From Mesorhizobium sp. (lineage in GTDB: Bacteria > Pseudomonadota > Alphaproteobacteria > Rhizobiales > Rhizobiaceae), in NCBI RefSeq assembly GCF_024710845.1, contig NZ_JANJTZ010000042.1:62001-126000 (forward strand): a DNA stretch of 64,000 nucleotides, in the 5' to 3' direction. Under the pieces are notes generated by a model. The model was not told the origin of the DNA. It saw only the letters and a list, made by a program, of their open reading frames with translations, and searched no databases. Positions within the stretch are counted from its first letter, which is position 1. The number at the start of each line of letters is the position of its first letter. Shown piece after piece: positions 62,369 to 64,000 of the stretch. The position numbers and the translations under genes are program-made.

Positions 62369-62533
62369 CTAAGTGGAGGAACCTAAGTGGAGGAAAAGGT
62401 ATCTGCGCTCACCGCGCCGATCACCGGCGTTGTCGACCGAGTCTGGAACCTCTTTGGCGGCGGCGTACCACCCCGTCCGCGATCACCCCGCCTTCCGGCC
62501 GGACATCGGTTGGCGGCGTCGTCCGGGTTTCCG
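62369..62533. other. Short gap with no confident gene
   Basis: A small plus-strand frame at 62387-62590 follows GTGGAGGAA but overlaps the marR gene and matches no family. Two copies of TAAGTGGAGGAA lie close together here. No promoter was assigned. Confidence 0.35.
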
Positions 62534-63016
62534 TCAGTCTGTATCCATGACCGAGGAACAGAGAAGCTTCTGCCCGCTCGCGACCTTTAGCGCGAGTTCA
62601 AAGAACGTCCCGCGCTCGTCCTCCGAGAGAGGAGCCAGCAATTCGGCCTGCCGCCTACGGGATGTCTCAACAAGGTCAACCAGAAGCGCCTTGCCGCCTT
62701 CTGTCGCATAAAGGCGTTTTTCGCGCCCGTCGGTTTCGGATGTTTCCTGGAAGATGTAGTTCCGCTCCTCCAGAAGCGAAACCGCACGGCTGATCGTGTT
62801 CTGCGGCCGCGGAAAGATCTGCTTGATTTCCTTGGCGCGGATGCCTGGGAACCGGTCGATCGCGTAGAGTGCCGACCAGGCCTGCACCGGCATGCGAAAA
62901 CGGCGTTCTATGAAGCGGCTGGTAACCGCGTTGTTGCCCAGGACGATGTAACTGATCACCATCAGTTCGCGGAGTTCCCCGGAAAAAATCTCGTCCAGCA
63001 GTCTGTTAACGCCCAT
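62534..63016 (-). CDS. MarR-family transcriptional regulator
   Basis: The 160-residue dimeric winged-helix regulator has the recognition region FPGIRAKEIKQIFPRPQNTISRAVSLLEERNYIFQETSETDGREKRLYATEGGKALL, here in consecutive stretches of residues about 55-110. An N-terminal helix and a C-terminal helix form the dimer. The ATG at 63016 has GGGGGAGGCGGCG upstream; a longer frame upstream would cross the operator region. It is divergent from the hydantoinase-type gene. Two similar palindromes between them are its likely binding sites. Confidence 0.88.
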   Translation of the reverse strand: MGVNRLLDEIFSGELRELMVISYIVLGNNAVTSRFIERRFRMPVQAWSALYAIDRFPGIRAKEIKQIFPRPQNTISRAVSLLEERNYIFQETSETDGREKRLYATEGGKALLVDLVETSRRRQAELLAPLSEDERGTFFELALKVASGQKLLCSSVMDTD

Positions 63017-63102
63017 CGCCGCCTCCCCCCTTCGAACCACGCTCCTTCCCGGTGCACCTTGCTCCAGGGTCCGTTCACATGCCCTGCCTTGCCTACAATT
63101 CA

Positions 63103-63143
63103 AACCATATGGATTCAACTTGCCAATTCGATCCATATGGATC
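63103..63143. promoter_or_regulatory. Two candidate MarR operators centred on CCATATGG
   Basis: GATCCATATGGATC at 63130-63143 is a perfect 14-bp palindrome. AACCATATGGATT at 63103-63115 is an imperfect copy. Their centres are 28 bases apart, nearly three DNA turns, in the 158-base gap between marR and the hydantoinase-type gene. Confidence 0.7.
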
Positions 63144-63174
63144 AATGTTGCCCCGTTCGCATTTGGAGGCTGGA

Positions 63175-64000
63175 ATGATTGCACTGGGCGTCGATGTCGG
63201 GGGGACGTTCACGGACCTGATCCTGGCAGATCTCGAAAAGGGATCGGTGACGATCCACAAGACGCCGTCGACCCCTGCCAATCCGGCGCTGGGCGTCGTC
63301 GAGGGCATCCGCGAAATCTGCGAGATCGCACAGGTGACACCGGGGCAGATCGAAGCCGTGTTTCACGGCACGACCGTCGGCACCAACGCGATGCTCGTCC
63401 ATGACGGCTCGGTGACCGGGATGATCACCAATGAGGGCTTCCGGGACATCCTCCACATCGGACGCCACCAGCGGCCGCAGCACTATTCGATCATGCAGGA
63501 CCTGCCGTGGCAGAGCCGCCCTCTGATACGTCGCCGTTTTCGCAAGACAGTGGCAGGGCGCCTCGATGCGAAAGGCGCCGAACTCGTCGCCCTCGACGAA
63601 GACGCCGTGGCAACGGTCGCGCGGGAACTCGGTGACGCGGGCGTCGAGGCGATTCTTGTCGGGTTCCTGTTCTCCTACGTGAACCCGATGCACGAGAAGC
63701 GCGCAGCCGAGATCGTGCGCAACATCCTGCCGGACGTCTTCGTCACGACGTCCGCGGAGGTCTCGCCTCAGTTCCGCGAGTTCGAGCGTTTCACCACGGC
63801 AGCCATGTCGGCTTTCATCGGACCGAAGGTGCGCCGCTACGTCAGCAATCTGAGTGACGAGTTGCGCAAGCTCGGCGTCACCGGCGAGTTGCGGGTCATG
63901 ACCTCGAGCGGCGGTCTAGCGACGCCAGAGATGATTGCCGAACGCCCGGCAACGACATTGCTGTCTGGTCTCGTGGCAGGCGTGCGCGGCGGCGCATGGG
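63175..64000 (+). CDS. Hydantoinase/oxoprolinase family protein, HyuA-type, 5' part only
   Basis: The first 275 residues are visible and the gene runs off the window. It starts IALGVDVGGTFTDLILADLEKG, the ATP-binding motif of Hydant_A_N proteins, then has FHGTTVGTNAMLVHDGSVTGMITNEGFRDILHIGR and the junction VSPQFREFERFTTAAMSAFIGPKVRRYV that begins the Hydantoinase_A domain. Such subunits act with a HyuB partner in ATP-dependent opening of oxoproline, hydantoin or, in acetone-carboxylase-like members, related substrates. A GGAGG precedes the ATG. Control by the divergent MarR is likely. HyuB should follow outside the window. Confidence 0.93.
   Translation, partial: MIALGVDVGGTFTDLILADLEKGSVTIHKTPSTPANPALGVVEGIREICEIAQVTPGQIEAVFHGTTVGTNAMLVHDGSVTGMITNEGFRDILHIGRHQRPQHYSIMQDLPWQSRPLIRRRFRKTVAGRLDAKGAELVALDEDAVATVARELGDAGVEAILVGFLFSYVNPMHEKRAAEIVRNILPDVFVTTSAEVSPQFREFERFTTAAMSAFIGPKVRRYVSNLSDELRKLGVTGELRVMTSSGGLATPEMIAERPATTLLSGLVAGVRGGAW

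Noticed and set aside
1-64000. CRISPR array, tRNA or rRNA genes, intact transposases or integrases
   Set aside because: No regularly spaced repeats, cloverleaf-like or rRNA-like sequence, and no DDE or recombinase motif were seen in reading the window. A dedicated scan was not possible.

Overview
The window looks like an alphaproteobacterial chromosome of the Hyphomicrobiales, probably Mesorhizobium/Aminobacter-like. This rests on the high GC content, a Brucella Omp2-type porin at 6.3-7.5 kb, and the compact dapA-smpB arrangement. No rRNA, tRNA, CRISPR array, integrase or intact insertion sequence was recognised.

The first 7.5 kb is core-like: the end of a UdgB-type uracil-DNA glycosylase, a drug/metabolite exporter, smpB, dapA, a soluble lytic transglycosylase, an alpha/beta hydrolase and the porin. 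Nearly everything after about 8 kb is catabolic, arranged as modules that each pair an ABC importer with oxidoreductases, hydrolases and a local regulator.

Module A (8.0-29.6 kb) has a ten-gene minus-strand operon: two luciferase-like flavin monooxygenases, a flavin reductase, a two-domain SDR fusion, another SDR, an SMP-30 lactonase-like protein, an ADP-forming acyl-CoA synthetase, an NTF2-like protein, a small unknown and a Liv-type binding protein. A second minus-strand operon encodes the Liv permeases and ATPases, two acyl-CoA dehydrogenases and an enoyl-CoA hydratase. An AMP-forming ligase and an old-yellow-enzyme reductase complete the set. An IclR regulator sits in the middle, and one inverted repeat, TTCAC-N4-GTGAA, occurs at three of the module's promoters. 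I infer oxygenation of a cyclic ketone-like compound, lactone opening, CoA activation and beta-oxidation.

Between 29.6 and 33.6 kb lie two divergent, mutually similar 3-hydroxyisobutyrate-dehydrogenase-like genes and an aldo/keto reductase divergent from a TetR regulator.

Module B (34.4-53.0 kb) is the most distinctive. It has a GMC oxidoreductase, amidase, SDR-like epimerase, GNAT protein, ribose-type ABC importer, TetR regulator, DapA-like lyase, aldehyde dehydrogenase, urea/amide-type (Urt-like) ABC importer and isochorismatase-fold hydrolase. A palindrome close to AACCAACYRGTTAGTT occurs at five places beside these genes, and at four of them it overlaps or abuts a recognisable promoter. 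This suggests one TetR regulon of about 17 genes handling an amide-containing compound.

Module C (53.4-61.8 kb) is a single minus-strand operon: FadR-type GntR regulator, ribose-type ABC importer, iron alcohol dehydrogenase, aldehyde dehydrogenase and M20 amidohydrolase. Module D starts at 62.5 kb with a MarR regulator divergent from a hydantoinase/oxoprolinase (HyuA-type) gene that runs off the window, with two copies of a CCATATGG-centred palindrome between them. The seams between modules (33.6-34.5, 53.1-53.4 and 61.8-62.5 kb) hold non-coding or broken sequence, including fragments of an FtsH protease and a DUF1269-type membrane protein.
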